DNA from: Monosporascus cannonballus
Taxonomy: Eukaryota; Ascomycota; Sordariomycetes; Xylariales
Length of the DNA: 64,000 nt
Direction of reading: 5' to 3'
NCBI GenBank assembly: GCA_004154925.1
Contig: QJNS01000200.1
Coordinates: 86,979 to 150,978, forward strand
A program made the position numbers and the translations under genes. Every line of letters starts with the position of its first letter. The stretch's first letter is position 1. Under the pieces are notes generated by a model. The model did no database searches. It had not been told where the DNA came from and saw nothing but the letters and a program-made list of their open reading frames with translations. Positions 25,572 through 37,206 of this stretch are shown in pieces.

Positions 25572-28500
25572 ATTGTGTTGTTACGAGCAGGTTGTTGGAA
25601 ATCTCGTGTTGTTCAGCTACGAGAGATCCGGTCTGTTCGAATTTGGAAATATCGATAGTGATAAGTAGTGGGGGTCGATGTGGCCGGAAATTTGCGAATT
25701 TTGGCGGGGTGTTTGTTTCCCTTCTTCCTCAGAATATTTTGGCGGACCCTGTGGGCAAAACTCTGATACCGATAGTGGGGTAGAAACCGGCACCGGGCTA
25801 TTCAAGGGGCCCCAATGGAAGAAGGTAATCACAGCTAAGCTCCTACCTATCGGCCGGTATCACAGTCCGGAGTTATATGCAACAAACGGTTATGCCATCT
25901 ACATGCAAATTATCATATGGCCTGCTACATCAAACGCCCAAATCAGGCCAAGCCATTGAGCATGTTGAATAGCTACGCAGGTACATCGCAGAGCTTCATG
26001 TATACCCTGGTCATCATCGGCTGTCTGTTCATTTCAGAGAAATCACTATAACCTACAGGCAGATATCTAGCTCTTGCATGTCCTTGCTAGATCGCTAAAG
26101 TCTCCCAGGTACAGACACCAGGCCGTTGATGACACCGAAGTTTAAATGCTGGACGCCGGTTTCGTTACGCAGTGTCTCTGCCCATGTTGTTCGCCAAGAA
26201 CTCAGCTGCAGCTGGAAGATGCCTGTTGACATGTGAATTTCTAATATTTGAATAGGTAATTGATATATCACTATCTATACCTGGTTTTCTCCAGTTATTC
26301 AGCAGCAAACCCTTTTATCTATATATAAGGACTTTCACTGGTGGGCCTCTATAGCCCAGAAAAGGGGGACCCCCTGACAATATGCAACTGTGCTTGTTAT
26401 AGGTAAAACGCGTATACTAGGTATGCATGAAACCAGCACCGCTCCCGGTACGTCTTAGGCACTTGTATCCTGGAAGTGAGCGTATGCGACCGCTTAACCA
26501 CCAACCTTTCTTTCCTTCCTGGCAATAACTAATATGTTGTATCATCCTACCGACCTTAAACATTAGAATCAAACAAACCGATCCGGCCCATTCCCGCCTA
26601 GCATTGTGTACGAAAAGGAAGCGCTCCAGCAAAGCCACGGCCAAAGATTCGAAAAGCCCCGTCGAGGCAGACAAGCCGGACAGGACGAACAAAGTTGGTA
26701 ATATCCCTCGCCTACAGCCTACAGGAACCATGCTAATCATTGCGATATAAAAGCAGGTGCTCTCGGAGGTACCCTCTTTACTTCGCCCTCTACCTGGGAA
26801 GGCGTAAAAGATGCTGTCGTCGGGGTGATAGAGCCGGTGTACAGCGTCTGGAACGGGCTCGATGCCTTAAGCAACGACGAGGATTGGGTCAGACCAAGAT
26901 GTATGATAATATGTGCATGATTGTGGGGGGCGTTTCGGCTGTATATTTGGTGCTTTTCATACCATTTGGAACATGTATTCTCTATCAGTTCTTTTAACAA
27001 CAAACGTAACACCCTATTTGGTACGCATGCAACGAAAATGGTGGGTCAAATCACGGATATCGTAGCAAATAAAAGCTATTCCTACCACATCGACGATCAT
27101 AATGCGAGCCCCCCTAAACATGTTCCATGCCTCAGCTACATGAAAGGAAGAGTAGCGAAGGGATAACTCTGCGTACGAGGGACACCTAAAACCACAAGCC
27201 TTTCTAGTGTTGGTAAGCCTTTGTGGAAGGAATAACCTTGTGCCGTGGGTCATTTGGGTCGGCTCCTCTTTTTTTACCGTCGGTCATAGGGGGGAGGGTT
27301 TAACTGTTCACGGGGTGCCCTTCTTCTCCGGTGTGGCGAACGTAAAGTGTTTTAGTAGTTACAGAGCCCTAGAAGCGATGGCAGTTCTTCCTGGGAAGTT
27401 TCTGGTGCGTTCCGACACCACCAACTGCCTTTATCGCAGCCCCTATGGAAGGAAGGCAGAGCGGGGACACAGTTCTGGGAGCGTGCTTACATAAAACCCA
27501 AAGAATTTGTCAGGTGCCAAGGTGCGACCGCATTTCTGGGGCCCAGCGCTTCACCAGTGGGGGTCTGGTTTGTGTATATATAGGGGGGGTTTCACCCCGA
27601 GTAGTTAGAGAGAGGCAGGCGTTAACGGTCATCTATTTACTACCCATACTACGAACTACCTGCTGGGCTCCTTCTTCTGCCTTTCACTCCGTACTTCACT
27701 ATTTTTTCTGACAGAATTGTTCTGGTGGACATTCCTTCTTTACAAAGGATCTGCTCCTGCCATAAAGCTTCTGTCATTCAGATAAGGTTATTGTTATTGT
27801 TGCTGGATGTCTGTTAGTACAAGCTCGTGTTGCTTTCGTATAAGCATCCCCGAACATTCAGTCACCAGGTCGTCGCTAGCTTCTGTTAATACGGCTTGCC
27901 TGCTTCTATTTTAAGATGGTAACTTTAGCCTCGTCCTTAAGAGGTGCGTACTAGGCATCGTACGTATAGGTCACCACACGTATTGGTTTCGTCAATGGTA
28001 CCTTGCAGTCATCGACAGGGGTGGCTTGGTTTCAAAGAACTGGGAGATGATAAATTAACAGCGTACCACTCCGTCAGGGACTCTCTGCCCAACACTGTAG
28101 ATCTGTTGCTCGATGACCACGCCCGGCCCCAGAGGCTGGCCGTCTTACCACTACACCCGCCAGGACTACCTGATGGGAGGATACAATGGCATCCTATAAG
28201 TCCCCAGGAACGGATGGGGTAGGATGCCGAAGGGCTTTTCGCTGTTGATGATCAAGATTTGGCGTTCTTAAGCCGATAGGAGTGATAGGCAAGAGGATGA
28301 CGAAAAGGGGGAGTGAGTCCATATGCTTGTTCAAAGTCATTATATCCGGAGGCCCGGGAAGCGACGAGAAGGTGCGGGCTAGGTGGGTCTGTATCATTAA
28401 TAACGAGTATCTCCTCACTGTGTTAAACGGTCAGCACTTGCCTCCTCCAGAGATTCCCTCTCCGGTTTTCAGTGCCCCCCTGTTTCTCGCCACTTCTTTA

Positions 28501-28783
28501 ATACCGCTAACGATATGATTTCTGCTAAACTGGCATCACAAATAACTGTGGTCGCAGGCGTGTCTTATTTCCGTCTTAGACGAGCTTGTCCCGCGCGGCG
28601 CTCACGATCTGCAAATTGGGTATTACAAAATGGACATTCGCAGGGCTAATATCAGATCGGTCAGCTTCAATTTTGGCACTCTTGGAACTCACCCACTAAA
28701 CTGTTGTGATGTTTGGTAAGGACAAGAAATCCGCGCGAGACATTGCGACTGTTGAAGCAATAGTACTGATCCATGCACACAAC
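25572..28783. other. Long intergenic region, no supported gene
   Basis: About 3.2 kb of normal composition with only short overlapping frames. The one area that looks slightly coding is minus strand 26580-26900 (ASSPFQTLYTGSI and PTLFVLSGLSASTGLFESL, separated by a possible short intron), but I recognise no family and stops interrupt it. The NOB1 promoter lies at the left end. Confidence 0.4.
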
Positions 28784-29411
28784 CTAAACCCGAGCGCCAG
28801 AAATTCCCCAAACACTATGGTCACTATCCTCGCAGATCTTGCTATCCCTCCGGTAGATCGTGGCGGCGCGGAACGCCTTACCCCTATCACCCTTCTTATA
28901 CGGGCAATACGGCACGTCCTCGAGGATGGTGAACTCGACAACATCTGAGCGGTGTCTGCCCTTAGCCCTCTTAAGCCCCGAGAAGAGAAACCACAAGAAC
29001 GAAGATACAGAAGGCTTCAGATGAGGGAGAAAGACTCACATTCCCAGACACAGAAATCGAGCGCGCCGCGTACGTCCTTGGTCGCGAACCGCAGGTCCGC
29101 GTACGCGGTGCCGATGTGCCGGAAGTGGTCCACCAGCGCCTTCTTGCCCATGTGGAGGACCATGAGCCCTACGATCATTACTAGCCGCCATCAGCGCCTA
29201 GCTCCGTTTCTTCAGGAGGGACTCCCCTTTTGCCTGGTATTCACTCGCCGTAATCCGAGTAATCCAGCCCCTCGTCGACGAAATACGTGAGCACCGCGTC
29301 GATGTCCCCCGACGCTCAAGCCGCGGCGTACGCGTCTACGCGGCTCCGCATCTCGCGTTCGGCTTCCGCCAGTTGGGCCGGGAAGGCGCTCGTACCCAAC
29401 TCTGAGCCCAT
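28784..29411 (-). pseudogene. Broken SnoaL/NTF2-like gene
   Basis: From an ATG at 29411 the frame gives a helix (AQLAEAEREMRSRVDAYAAA), a TGA at 29316-29318, then ASGDIDAVLTYFVDEGLDYS, the opening of a SnoaL-like (NTF2 fold) domain. The TGA sits where family members have an ordinary residue and is one C-to-T step from CGA. A likely intron follows, using a GC donor (GCGAGT) and the acceptor GATCGTAG. The next exon reads LMVLHMGKKALVDHFRHIG and ...FATKDVRGALDFCVWE. A second donor, GTGAGT, follows. The last part (TIYRRDSKICEDSDHSVWG) resembles the family's C-terminal strand but is reachable only through a frameshift. With one stop and one frameshift it is probably non-functional. Intact relatives are small cyclase- or isomerase-like proteins; its substrate is unknown. 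Confidence 0.55.
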
Positions 29412-31337
29412 GGTTGGTTGGTAGGGAAGTTTTGATAGAGAAAACACCCGGTGAACCTATGTAGAGATGGAGTGATTATCTCGGCTTCCTTTCGGACGAC
29501 GGGTAGCTAGTTGGCATTTTTATTGGGGGGGGAGGGGGGGCCTTCAAGCATTTCTGTTCTCGTCCGCAACGTCGCGCCATGTTGAGACAGCTCGAAGCAA
29601 TGTACCTAACCTCGGCGAACCTCGGCTGCTCTGCGGACCGAAGAACCATCAATCGAAGCTCCGTAGAATGTATTTGTTAGGACATGGCAACTAAATAAGT
29701 ACCTCTCCCTCTGTAAGTACTAAGGGCACTGGCGGCATCGTATGTCAAGAAGGCTTGTACAACCGGGATGGGTGACGGGAATGCATTACCTATGCGGCGT
29801 TACAGTCGGCAACAGGGCGGGCCGTCAAAGACGCCAAGGCCTTCTGCCATATCCCATTCCATGCACCTAGCAGATATGTCGGCGGAGATATATATGGCAA
29901 CGACGAAGCAGCTCTAGCAGCGTCATCCCGACAGCCAAGCGATGATTGGGTGTCTCAGTCGGGAGACACCCGACTCTACCAGCCCGCGGGAGCAAATCGA
30001 GTCTCTTCAGTCGTCGGGAGGCGGCGGCCAATAGATTCGACCGCAACTGACATGTCGGCACAAAGCCAGTGTACGTAGTCTGGCGCTCGTAGGACCCCTC
30101 TTGCTATTAAAAAACACGTACGTTCCGCCACATGGGCTAGGACTGTGATCCCCGGTCCGTTCAAGTCATCCCGGGTAATCACTCAATGCTCATACTCCCT
30201 GTGGAACGAGGACCATTGAGGTTGATATCAACATGACGAAGACACATAGGTCTCGGTTCCACGGAACTACTCTACCAATGCAAGGCATGGGCAGATATGT
30301 TGATCCTAGCCCTATAAATTAAGCTGGGTAACCAATGGTTCGCACCGTAAGGGCCGTTCTATGATATCTTGCTCCTACTGGATATGTACAAACATAGTCG
30401 CTTGTAATGGCTGGATGTTCTTAAGACTGAGTCTTGGCCAATATAACCCGTTGCTACTTCTTTACCCCCCGCAGCCGCAACATCCGGTAACGCGTGACGT
30501 GTGAGTTTCCCCTAGAAACATCAGTCGTGCGCTAAATACCCATGGGAGTCACTCTGAAACTTGAAACTTTCACACGGTATAAATCGACCAATAGCAAACT
30601 TACGGGTATATTTTCTCCTCCAGCGACGACCCCTCGATTTGAGTCTGCCCTGAGGAGAAGAGGGCAAGTCCATCCCACTACTCGCTGGTTCAATTGAGCC
30701 GTAACTCTGGGAACGGGACTTTCGAGCCCATATATACCGTTGGCATCCTGGTAAGTACTTTTCGGCCTATGGCGCTCATTACCCGAGTTCCTTGTTTCTG
30801 CCGTCCATTGGGACATGGCTGAGGCGGCAATTCCATCTCTCGTGCGGCTGTGAGTCCCACAGGCCCTGACCGAGCACATGACGCCATTCCCCCTATTTAT
30901 ACCGCCAAACTCCATTGAACCCCAAAAGCTCGGCGTTAAACATTATTTCGGGCCACCACATTGGATGAGAACCTCACCATACCTAGAGGGGCGACAATAG
31001 CTAGTGTTCGTTTCTTGCCCCGGCGGCCAGCTTCCCCAATAACCTGGGTCTCCTTGGACGCAAATCGGATACCACAGGGCATCCTAAAACTCGGTTAAAT
31101 GGCCGAACCGGAACGATGACAAGGGCATGCTGTCGCTGTACCCATAGTGGCGACCAGGTGTTGAGCGGGGGCTATCCGAATGACGCCATATCGAGTCAGC
31201 TATCTGCAAAAGGTAGTGGTTTAGACGGTGTGTCTAGACTCCTGATTTTCGGAGTCCGGGCACATCGAATGACCGCCGCGAGTGGCACCTTGGGCTTGTC
31301 CCAAGACCCGAGGTAACTAAATCGTCAACTCGCCACC
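29412..31337. other. Intergenic region downstream of the Zn2Cys6 regulator
   Basis: About 1.9 kb with a G-homopolymer tract near 29525-29542 and scattered short frames (for example 30532-30915 minus, 127 codons) that have no domain and poor codon character. Nothing else supported. Confidence 0.45.
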
Positions 31338-33722
31338 TTAGACAGCCATCTGCGGGAAGTCATTATTCAACCAGTCATGCGAGAACCACGGCCCGGCATC
31401 GAGTCCGGTATTGCCAAAGGACTCGAAGTTGAAATCAAAACCGTCCATGGCGCCCTCGAACGCATTATTGTTATCCAGGCCGTCGGGCGGAACGACCGGC
31501 GGCAGGTTCGGCTTCGGCATGTTCTGGTCGCCCAGAGCCATCTCCGCGGACATCGACATGCCGCGGGGTCTCGGATGCGAGTGCACCGGAGTGGAGTTCG
31601 AGTTGGGCGTGTGCACGGAGGTGCCATATGGCGATGGCACACCGGTATGATTCAGCGGCGACGGGATGGGCATGTTCGCCACCTCGGTATCGTCCACGAT
31701 CTGCATCTGGTAGACCGGGTTGTGTCTGAATAGCGTCTGGCGGGACACGAGGTTCGGACTGCATGGGCGGCTTGGAGTGCTCGGAGCGAAACCTCGCGCG
31801 ATGAGGCTTTCAAGATCGGTTACCACCGCAGCACCAGCGGGGACGTGGTTCATTGCTTTGGCCACCGCCAAGCATCGTTGTGCACGTTCGACGATGTCAT
31901 CTGCCGACAACTGGTATTCGACGCCGCGCGTATGATAGATAGAATACAGTACGCGGGCGCATTGGTAGGCGCAAACGGCAAGGTCGAGATCGGTGACGGG
32001 GAGACCGCCATCGAGGGCGAGAATAGACCTGAATATATCCGACATCCCTATGGCGTGCTCGTAGCACTGCTGGGCGCACATGGCGACGAACTGGGGATCT
32101 AGACGGTCGACGGCCGACCGCGGCAGCGATTCCTTGATTCCCGGTAGTATAATCCGAAACAAATCGCAATGACACTGTCGCCACCATACGTGGATCATGA
32201 TGAAGACGCAAAGGCGAGGAGAATAGGCGCGGAGCTGCAGGTTGCTGTCCGAGAACTTGAACGACGCTGGGAGGAACTCGTGAAAGCTTCTCAGCTCGTC
32301 CGCCAGCACCTTCACTAATTCGGGTAGCTGCGTCAGTTCCGAATCTGACATAGCCAGGACGTTCTTGGTGCAGTACAACACGCGGCTCCTCATCCACAAC
32401 AGTCGAACATGAAGCAGTAGAGACCCGACATCATCTGGGAACGGCTTGGTGGGGATGGGGCGGAGAAACTCGGTAACCTGTGGAAGATCGAATTCGAAAT
32501 TTCGCTCATTGCACGGGAGCTGGATGTGCATCGATTCGGGGGGTAACAAGGTAAAATCCGAGTAGCCGCCGTTGATTCCCGAATCGATGGTACAGAATGC
32601 CCACATCAGTCTTCTTCGGGATTCCCTAGCCAGGAAACATAGGTTAGGGTTCTCGTAGTTGAGCCGGAGGGCGTATGCAAAGCGCGCCCCTATCGCCGCC
32701 AACATGAACGCGCCGGTGAATCTGCGGGAGAGCATCCTATGTTTCATGATGAGGACTAGTGCCTGTATCTTGAGCGTTGACGGGTTTTCCAGATCCTGGC
32801 ATATCATTTGCTGGCACTCATCGACACATCGGTTCCCGTATTCGCGCGTGCCAGGACCTAGATCAGTGAGTAGGGAGGTAATGCCCACAATGGCAAGCAA
32901 CAATGCCTTGTCCATCATGCCAGCGTGATATCGCTGCATAAGAGAGGCGCGATGGATAAAGGAGAGTACGGGAACATGGTGTACGTGGCGGAAGTAATTG
33001 TTGAACGCCTTAAGAATCAGCGCCTCGTCGGGAAACTTGAACCTGTAATGGCGGTCAGCCTCCAACGAAACACACGGCAAGCTGAAGCTGGAGCCATACG
33101 GGTCACTTGCAAGTTTCCTTGGTACCGGCGGTCCCGAGAGGTCGTAGCGTTGATTGTTATCCGGAACACCACGGCCGTGGTGGGATCCGTTCTCATCCCT
33201 CCGTAACATCGCCCTCTTCTCGGGTGGTTCCGGCGTGACAGATTCATGCTCCGAGTCGGTAGCGCCGGCTTGTTGGGAAGTGCTGTGGACACTGCTCCCG
33301 GCCACTATGGCAGTGCCGTTAACACCGCCGGATCGCTTCGTGGGTCGATATACACAGTCTATACCCTGGGCCTGGCATCGCGCACACTTCGGGGTCTCGC
33401 CGCTGCATCTAGCTTTTCTCGAGTGGCAGTTGATGCACGCCAGTCTCACCCGTCGTCGAGGAAGAGAGAAGGATGTTATGCTATCGGTGTCGGGGTGTGG
33501 TGAGCTCTTGTCCTGGAAGGAACAGGTGAAGCCCAGGCGCTCACAGTTCTGGCAGACATCGCGCCGGCCATCACAGCGGACCTTCCTGGCGCGACAGGTG
33601 GTACACGTCTGGCTCGTCTTCTTCTGGGTACGGTTGGCGGGGTCGGATGCTGCGGCGTCTGTCGCGACCTCGGCTGCCGTGTCAGCCGCGGTAACCTCGG
33701 CGCTCATATCGTGCATGTCCAT
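31338..33722 (-). CDS. Transcription factor with two Zn2Cys6 clusters and a fungal_trans domain
   Basis: I take the ATG at 33722 (794 residues); a slightly longer frame starts with TTG and is not justified. Two complete binuclear zinc clusters lie in tandem near the N-terminus. The first is Cys40-43-50-57-60-67 (CTTCRARKVRC...CQNC), the second Cys96-99-106-113-116-123 (CINCHSRKARC...CARC). Both have the CX2CX6CX6CX2CX6C spacing. After a disordered linker, about residues 220-480 form the fungal-specific regulatory domain (LILKAFNNYFRHVHHVPVLS, RRRLMWAFCTIDSGINGGYS). The C-terminus is Asn/Pro/Ser-rich and ends in an acidic-aromatic segment that could activate transcription. Most family members carry one cluster. 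It should act in the nucleus as a DNA-binding regulator. It is divergent from the amidoligase gene. No intron is seen. Confidence 0.9.
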   Translation of the reverse strand: MDMHDMSAEVTAADTAAEVATDAAASDPANRTQKKTSQTCTTCRARKVRCDGRRDVCQNCERLGFTCSFQDKSSPHPDTDSITSFSLPRRRVRLACINCHSRKARCSGETPKCARCQAQGIDCVYRPTKRSGGVNGTAIVAGSSVHSTSQQAGATDSEHESVTPEPPEKRAMLRRDENGSHHGRGVPDNNQRYDLSGPPVPRKLASDPYGSSFSLPCVSLEADRHYRFKFPDEALILKAFNNYFRHVHHVPVLSFIHRASLMQRYHAGMMDKALLLAIVGITSLLTDLGPGTREYGNRCVDECQQMICQDLENPSTLKIQALVLIMKHRMLSRRFTGAFMLAAIGARFAYALRLNYENPNLCFLARESRRRLMWAFCTIDSGINGGYSDFTLLPPESMHIQLPCNERNFEFDLPQVTEFLRPIPTKPFPDDVGSLLLHVRLLWMRSRVLYCTKNVLAMSDSELTQLPELVKVLADELRSFHEFLPASFKFSDSNLQLRAYSPRLCVFIMIHVWWRQCHCDLFRIILPGIKESLPRSAVDRLDPQFVAMCAQQCYEHAIGMSDIFRSILALDGGLPVTDLDLAVCAYQCARVLYSIYHTRGVEYQLSADDIVERAQRCLAVAKAMNHVPAGAAVVTDLESLIARGFAPSTPSRPCSPNLVSRQTLFRHNPVYQMQIVDDTEVANMPIPSPLNHTGVPSPYGTSVHTPNSNSTPVHSHPRPRGMSMSAEMALGDQNMPKPNLPPVVPPDGLDNNNAFEGAMDGFDFNFESFGNTGLDAGPWFSHDWLNNDFPQMAV

Positions 33723-34717
33723 CCTCAACCCCGGTCTAGGTTCGGGATTCGTAGTATCCGGGTCCGGGGTCCAGGTCCGGATGACGCTCCTAAGACTGGT
33801 TCGGAAATCATTAAAGGAGTCTCAAATCCGCAATGGGTCCAGGTCTCGTGGTCGCTGTGATAGATATGGGGTTAGATCGAATGGCGGACTCATATCGATA
33901 AATGGCGTCAGTAGGACCTGAGATGGTGTCAGCGCCCTTGAAAATGGGACGGAAAACCGCGTACTTTTTTCTGGGTTGGCGCTCCGATGTTGGAAGCTTG
34001 GAAGCGGGAAGAATTAAATTGGATCCCGACTTGATCCGCTACGTAACTAATGGGTATAAACCGTATAGAGGAATAAATTGCCGAGAGTAACATTTACCCG
34101 GGCCCCGGGTATTGCATGCAAATCGCTAGATGAATTGATTGAGAAAGTTTGCACTTCTTCTTTTCTTACTCTACGGGAATAGTCGCCCGTATACTCAATG
34201 TGTTGAATAGAAGCGAAATGTGGGAGAAGTCCAGTCCACAGGAACCTACCAGTATCTCGGAAGGTTAGGAAAGGGAGGAGAGGTCTGCGGGCCACTTTCA
34301 AAATGACCCTATTCCTGCCCGACCTCCCCTCCCGGCTGAATGACCCAAAGTACGTCTCCAGGCGCTTGTCGTGAGAAAAGTCGCAATATGATCCCATACA
34401 TGTAGTCGCACATCACGAAGAAGACAAGAACACTAAAGGCTGGGTTATCCGGGAAGTTTGTTGTTTGCTGCGTTCTAAACACATGACTCTCGTGCCTCAA
34501 CCTGCCCTAAGCTGCAAGGACAAACGCATTGTTCAATAACAGCACTGAGACAATCGTTTTCTTTCTTCCTATATGAATGCCCGCCTACCTATGCAGGAAT
34601 GGCCGACTATAGTTACCCTTACCTCATTCTTCGCGAACCTTTCATCCCCAAGATCCTTCAAGGCCGGAAACTCCCAATATACCGACATATTTGAAGTTTC
34701 TTCAAGCGGAGCCTAAC
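33723..34717. promoter_or_regulatory. Shared divergent intergenic region (regulator / amidoligase)
   Basis: About 1.0 kb separates the start codons of two head-to-head genes, so both promoters must lie here. A CCGGGGCCCGGG-type palindromic stretch (CCCGGGCCCCGGGT, 34097-34110) and pyrimidine-rich tracts near 34560-34690 are visible. No factor binding site can be assigned with certainty. Confidence 0.45.
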
Positions 34718-36319
34718 ATGGATAGTGAAACCTCCGGCCCTCGCCGCTACGATAGCCGGCGTACGTTTGGTTGCGAGTTTGAATGGTCTATTGCCTTCCT
34801 ATGGGAAGACGAGGAAGAACCTCTCGATCCCACCAATGGCAACTCGCCTCCTGCCATCAGGGTACCGAGAAATTTAGGGCATGACCCAGCTGACGAATCC
34901 AGATTGGTTGCATACGTCTATGATGACATCCGTCGGACCTTACGGGGTCATGGGATTCCACTTAAAACGCCCAGAGGTATGTTGAATATCGAAGACTTTC
35001 GAGAGCATCGTCTCGCGCTATACGATGGCTGGGAAGTGAAGATTGACTCGTCGATAAAGCCGCCAAACCAGTCGGAGTACCACTGGTGTCCCGTCGAGAT
35101 CACATCCCCGGCAGAGGTGGCCAGTAATGAGTCCTTTTCGGCTATTACCTACGTCGTCAACCTCTTGACCTCGAAGTATCGAATGAACGTGAACCCTTCC
35201 TGCGGGCTGCACGTCCATGTCGGACAGGGCGCCGATTTCCTCGAACTAGGCGCGTTGCGTCGAGCGGCAGGGCTCTTGTGGGCGGCGGATCCCCTCCTGG
35301 GTTGCCTGCATCCTCCGTCGAAGAGATTCTGCTACTATTCACAGAGTCTCCGGGAGCGCACCCGTCTCGCTCGTGGGACTACGGTCGCCGATTTCGAGGC
35401 CCACATGATGTCCGACGAGACCTGCGGCCGATACATCGGACGTGAAGTCCGCCACGGTGAGGAGTCTGTTCACTGGCGGGAGATGAACGCCGATGAAAAG
35501 ACCGTCATGGACTTCCAACTTAACAGACTGTCAGGCCACTTCAAGCCTTTCGTCGGGAAGGAAGGCGAAAAGATAGATGAAGACGGGACAACCTCTCCAG
35601 ATACGGAGGCGAGATCTGAAGGAGAGAGCTTGGGAGAGTCACTTCCTGAAGTGATATTAGCTGACGATGGCATATCACAGGCCATCATGGGATATCATGC
35701 CAGGGCCACTACTGAAGCTGGCGACAGCAATGATGGAGACAGTAATGCGACGCATTCGCTGGATACGGCGTACGGGCGCTGCTTGGACCGCAATACGGCT
35801 GGAATGCCCCTGCCACGTTATACGGCCGAAGACGAAGCCCGTCTCAGGGCGGTTGCGGCTTACGGTTGCGACACAATGCTCCCGCTGGAGCCGAAGACCC
35901 AGACCGATGCCGGGGTCTTCTTCGGAATAGGAGAGATCTTCTCTTCCCCGAGCTCATGCGTCCTCTGCTGGCTGCTCCGGTGCTCGGATAGGTGGAGTGA
36001 CCGACCGAATTATAACTTCGCAGCTTACGACTGCTTCAGGCTCACGGAGCCCAAGTCCAACCCGCGCACGATAGAGTATCGGGAGGCCGCCGGCACGACC
36101 TCAGGTAAGTGGGCCGAGACCTGGGCGCGCATATGCGTCGCACTCGTCGATTGGGCCGAGCACGCTCCGGTAGACGAGTATCTTGCGGTCTTGGACCTCT
36201 GTGATGAGGCTGCTGAAGGTGGTAGCTACGATATCGTCGATCTCCTTGACCAGATCGGGGTCTTTGCCGAAGCAATCACTGTGGAGAAATGGTTACAGAG
36301 TGGTGGAGCTAGGCATTGA
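34718..36319 (+). CDS. Amidoligase-family protein (fungal, Amidoligase_2-like)
   Basis: I use the ATG at 34718 (533 residues); the longer frame begins with TTG. The protein shows the hallmarks of the COOH-NH2 ligase fold amidoligases: an N-terminal FGCEFEW (residues 17-23), W-E-V-K-I-D-S-S-I (105-113), P-V-E-I-T-S-P (125-131), and the signature CGLHVHVG (162-169, with His165 and His167 as likely metal/nucleotide-site residues). A C-terminal TIEYREAAGTTSG segment matches the family's distal motif. The family is predicted to form amide bonds between carboxyl and amino groups using ATP; the substrate of fungal members is not known. An acidic insert (about 270-330) may be fungal. It is intact, intronless and divergent from the double-zinc-cluster regulator. 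Confidence 0.8.
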   Translation: MDSETSGPRRYDSRRTFGCEFEWSIAFLWEDEEEPLDPTNGNSPPAIRVPRNLGHDPADESRLVAYVYDDIRRTLRGHGIPLKTPRGMLNIEDFREHRLALYDGWEVKIDSSIKPPNQSEYHWCPVEITSPAEVASNESFSAITYVVNLLTSKYRMNVNPSCGLHVHVGQGADFLELGALRRAAGLLWAADPLLGCLHPPSKRFCYYSQSLRERTRLARGTTVADFEAHMMSDETCGRYIGREVRHGEESVHWREMNADEKTVMDFQLNRLSGHFKPFVGKEGEKIDEDGTTSPDTEARSEGESLGESLPEVILADDGISQAIMGYHARATTEAGDSNDGDSNATHSLDTAYGRCLDRNTAGMPLPRYTAEDEARLRAVAAYGCDTMLPLEPKTQTDAGVFFGIGEIFSSPSSCVLCWLLRCSDRWSDRPNYNFAAYDCFRLTEPKSNPRTIEYREAAGTTSGKWAETWARICVALVDWAEHAPVDEYLAVLDLCDEAAEGGSYDIVDLLDQIGVFAEAITVEKWLQSGGARH

Positions 36320-37206
36320 CTTCCGAGGGAAGCACGGAGTATGCTCGCCAATCGGTCTGGAATGCCCTATTGTCTCACCCCCTTCGTTTATATCTCTCTT
36401 GTTTCATCCGTTTATTTACTTGTTTTAGGGTACGTTCAACGGCGTACTGATTAGGGAAGCAGGGATGTATGGATTCTGGAAGGCGGATACTGTGAAGGTG
36501 GGGAGCATCTCATTGGCTAAGCTAGCCCCGTGAGAATTTTATAGACCCCACCGAAGCATACGGCTCCCACCCAATCAACGCAATTAACCAGTCAGGTGGG
36601 CGCGTGGCGAAATAATCAGTACTTGACTACAATTCCTATTATCTAACAGTGAAAAGAGCAAATCAAGAGATTACGGGTCGAGCCCTGCCGCGTTCGTTTA
36701 TTCCTTCCCGCCCTTGGGAAATATGACGATAGGGGGTTTGCAATTGCCCGCCCATGGGTACCCATTCACTACCCGCAACCTGACCTACTACACCATAAAA
36801 GCTTGTTGCTTGCGGTTACCTATAAATAATTATGATAGAGATAATATTCCATAGAGATAATATTCCATACTACTTACGGTCCCTTATGAGTTACATATGA
36901 TTGAAAATATCTTCCGTTGGTATTCATGCGTAGCGTGGGTGTGGTTAATGCAACCCCTATCCGACGACGCTGTGGCTCGTCCACATGGTTCCCCCACTTT
37001 ATAAAGATGTTGGAACGTTTTAATATACGTTGCAGCATCTCTAGTCCCCTACCCGAAATAAGCAAGCTTGAGGATACGACATATGGTCCAACGTTAATCG
37101 CGATACATACACCCAACATAAGCAAACAATCTGGCTTGTACACGAGAACCCAACCGAGCTAATCATCAATATATCAAGGAAACGGCAACAAGTAACTATG
37201 AATCCT
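36320..37206. other. Intergenic region between amidoligase and alcohol oxidase
   Basis: Convergent region of about 0.9 kb containing 3' UTRs. It includes the 16-bp tandem duplication listed below. No gene is supported; the frames at 36874-37162 are short and domain-free. Confidence 0.5.
36835..36866. repeat. Tandem duplication, 16 bp x 2
   Basis: ATAGAGATAATATTCC occurs twice in direct succession. Confidence 0.85.

Noticed and set aside
24091..25668. Long Arg/Ser-rich frames on both strands over NOB1
   Set aside because: Low-complexity shadows; Nob1 motifs lie in one frame only.
31367..33921. Frames opposite the Zn2Cys6 regulator, including a 255-codon one
   Set aside because: No domain; antisense shadows of a real gene.
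34691..34717. TTG-initiated extension of the amidoligase
   Set aside because: TTG is not an expected start here, and an ATG in good position follows at 34718; the same logic moves the regulator's start to 33722.
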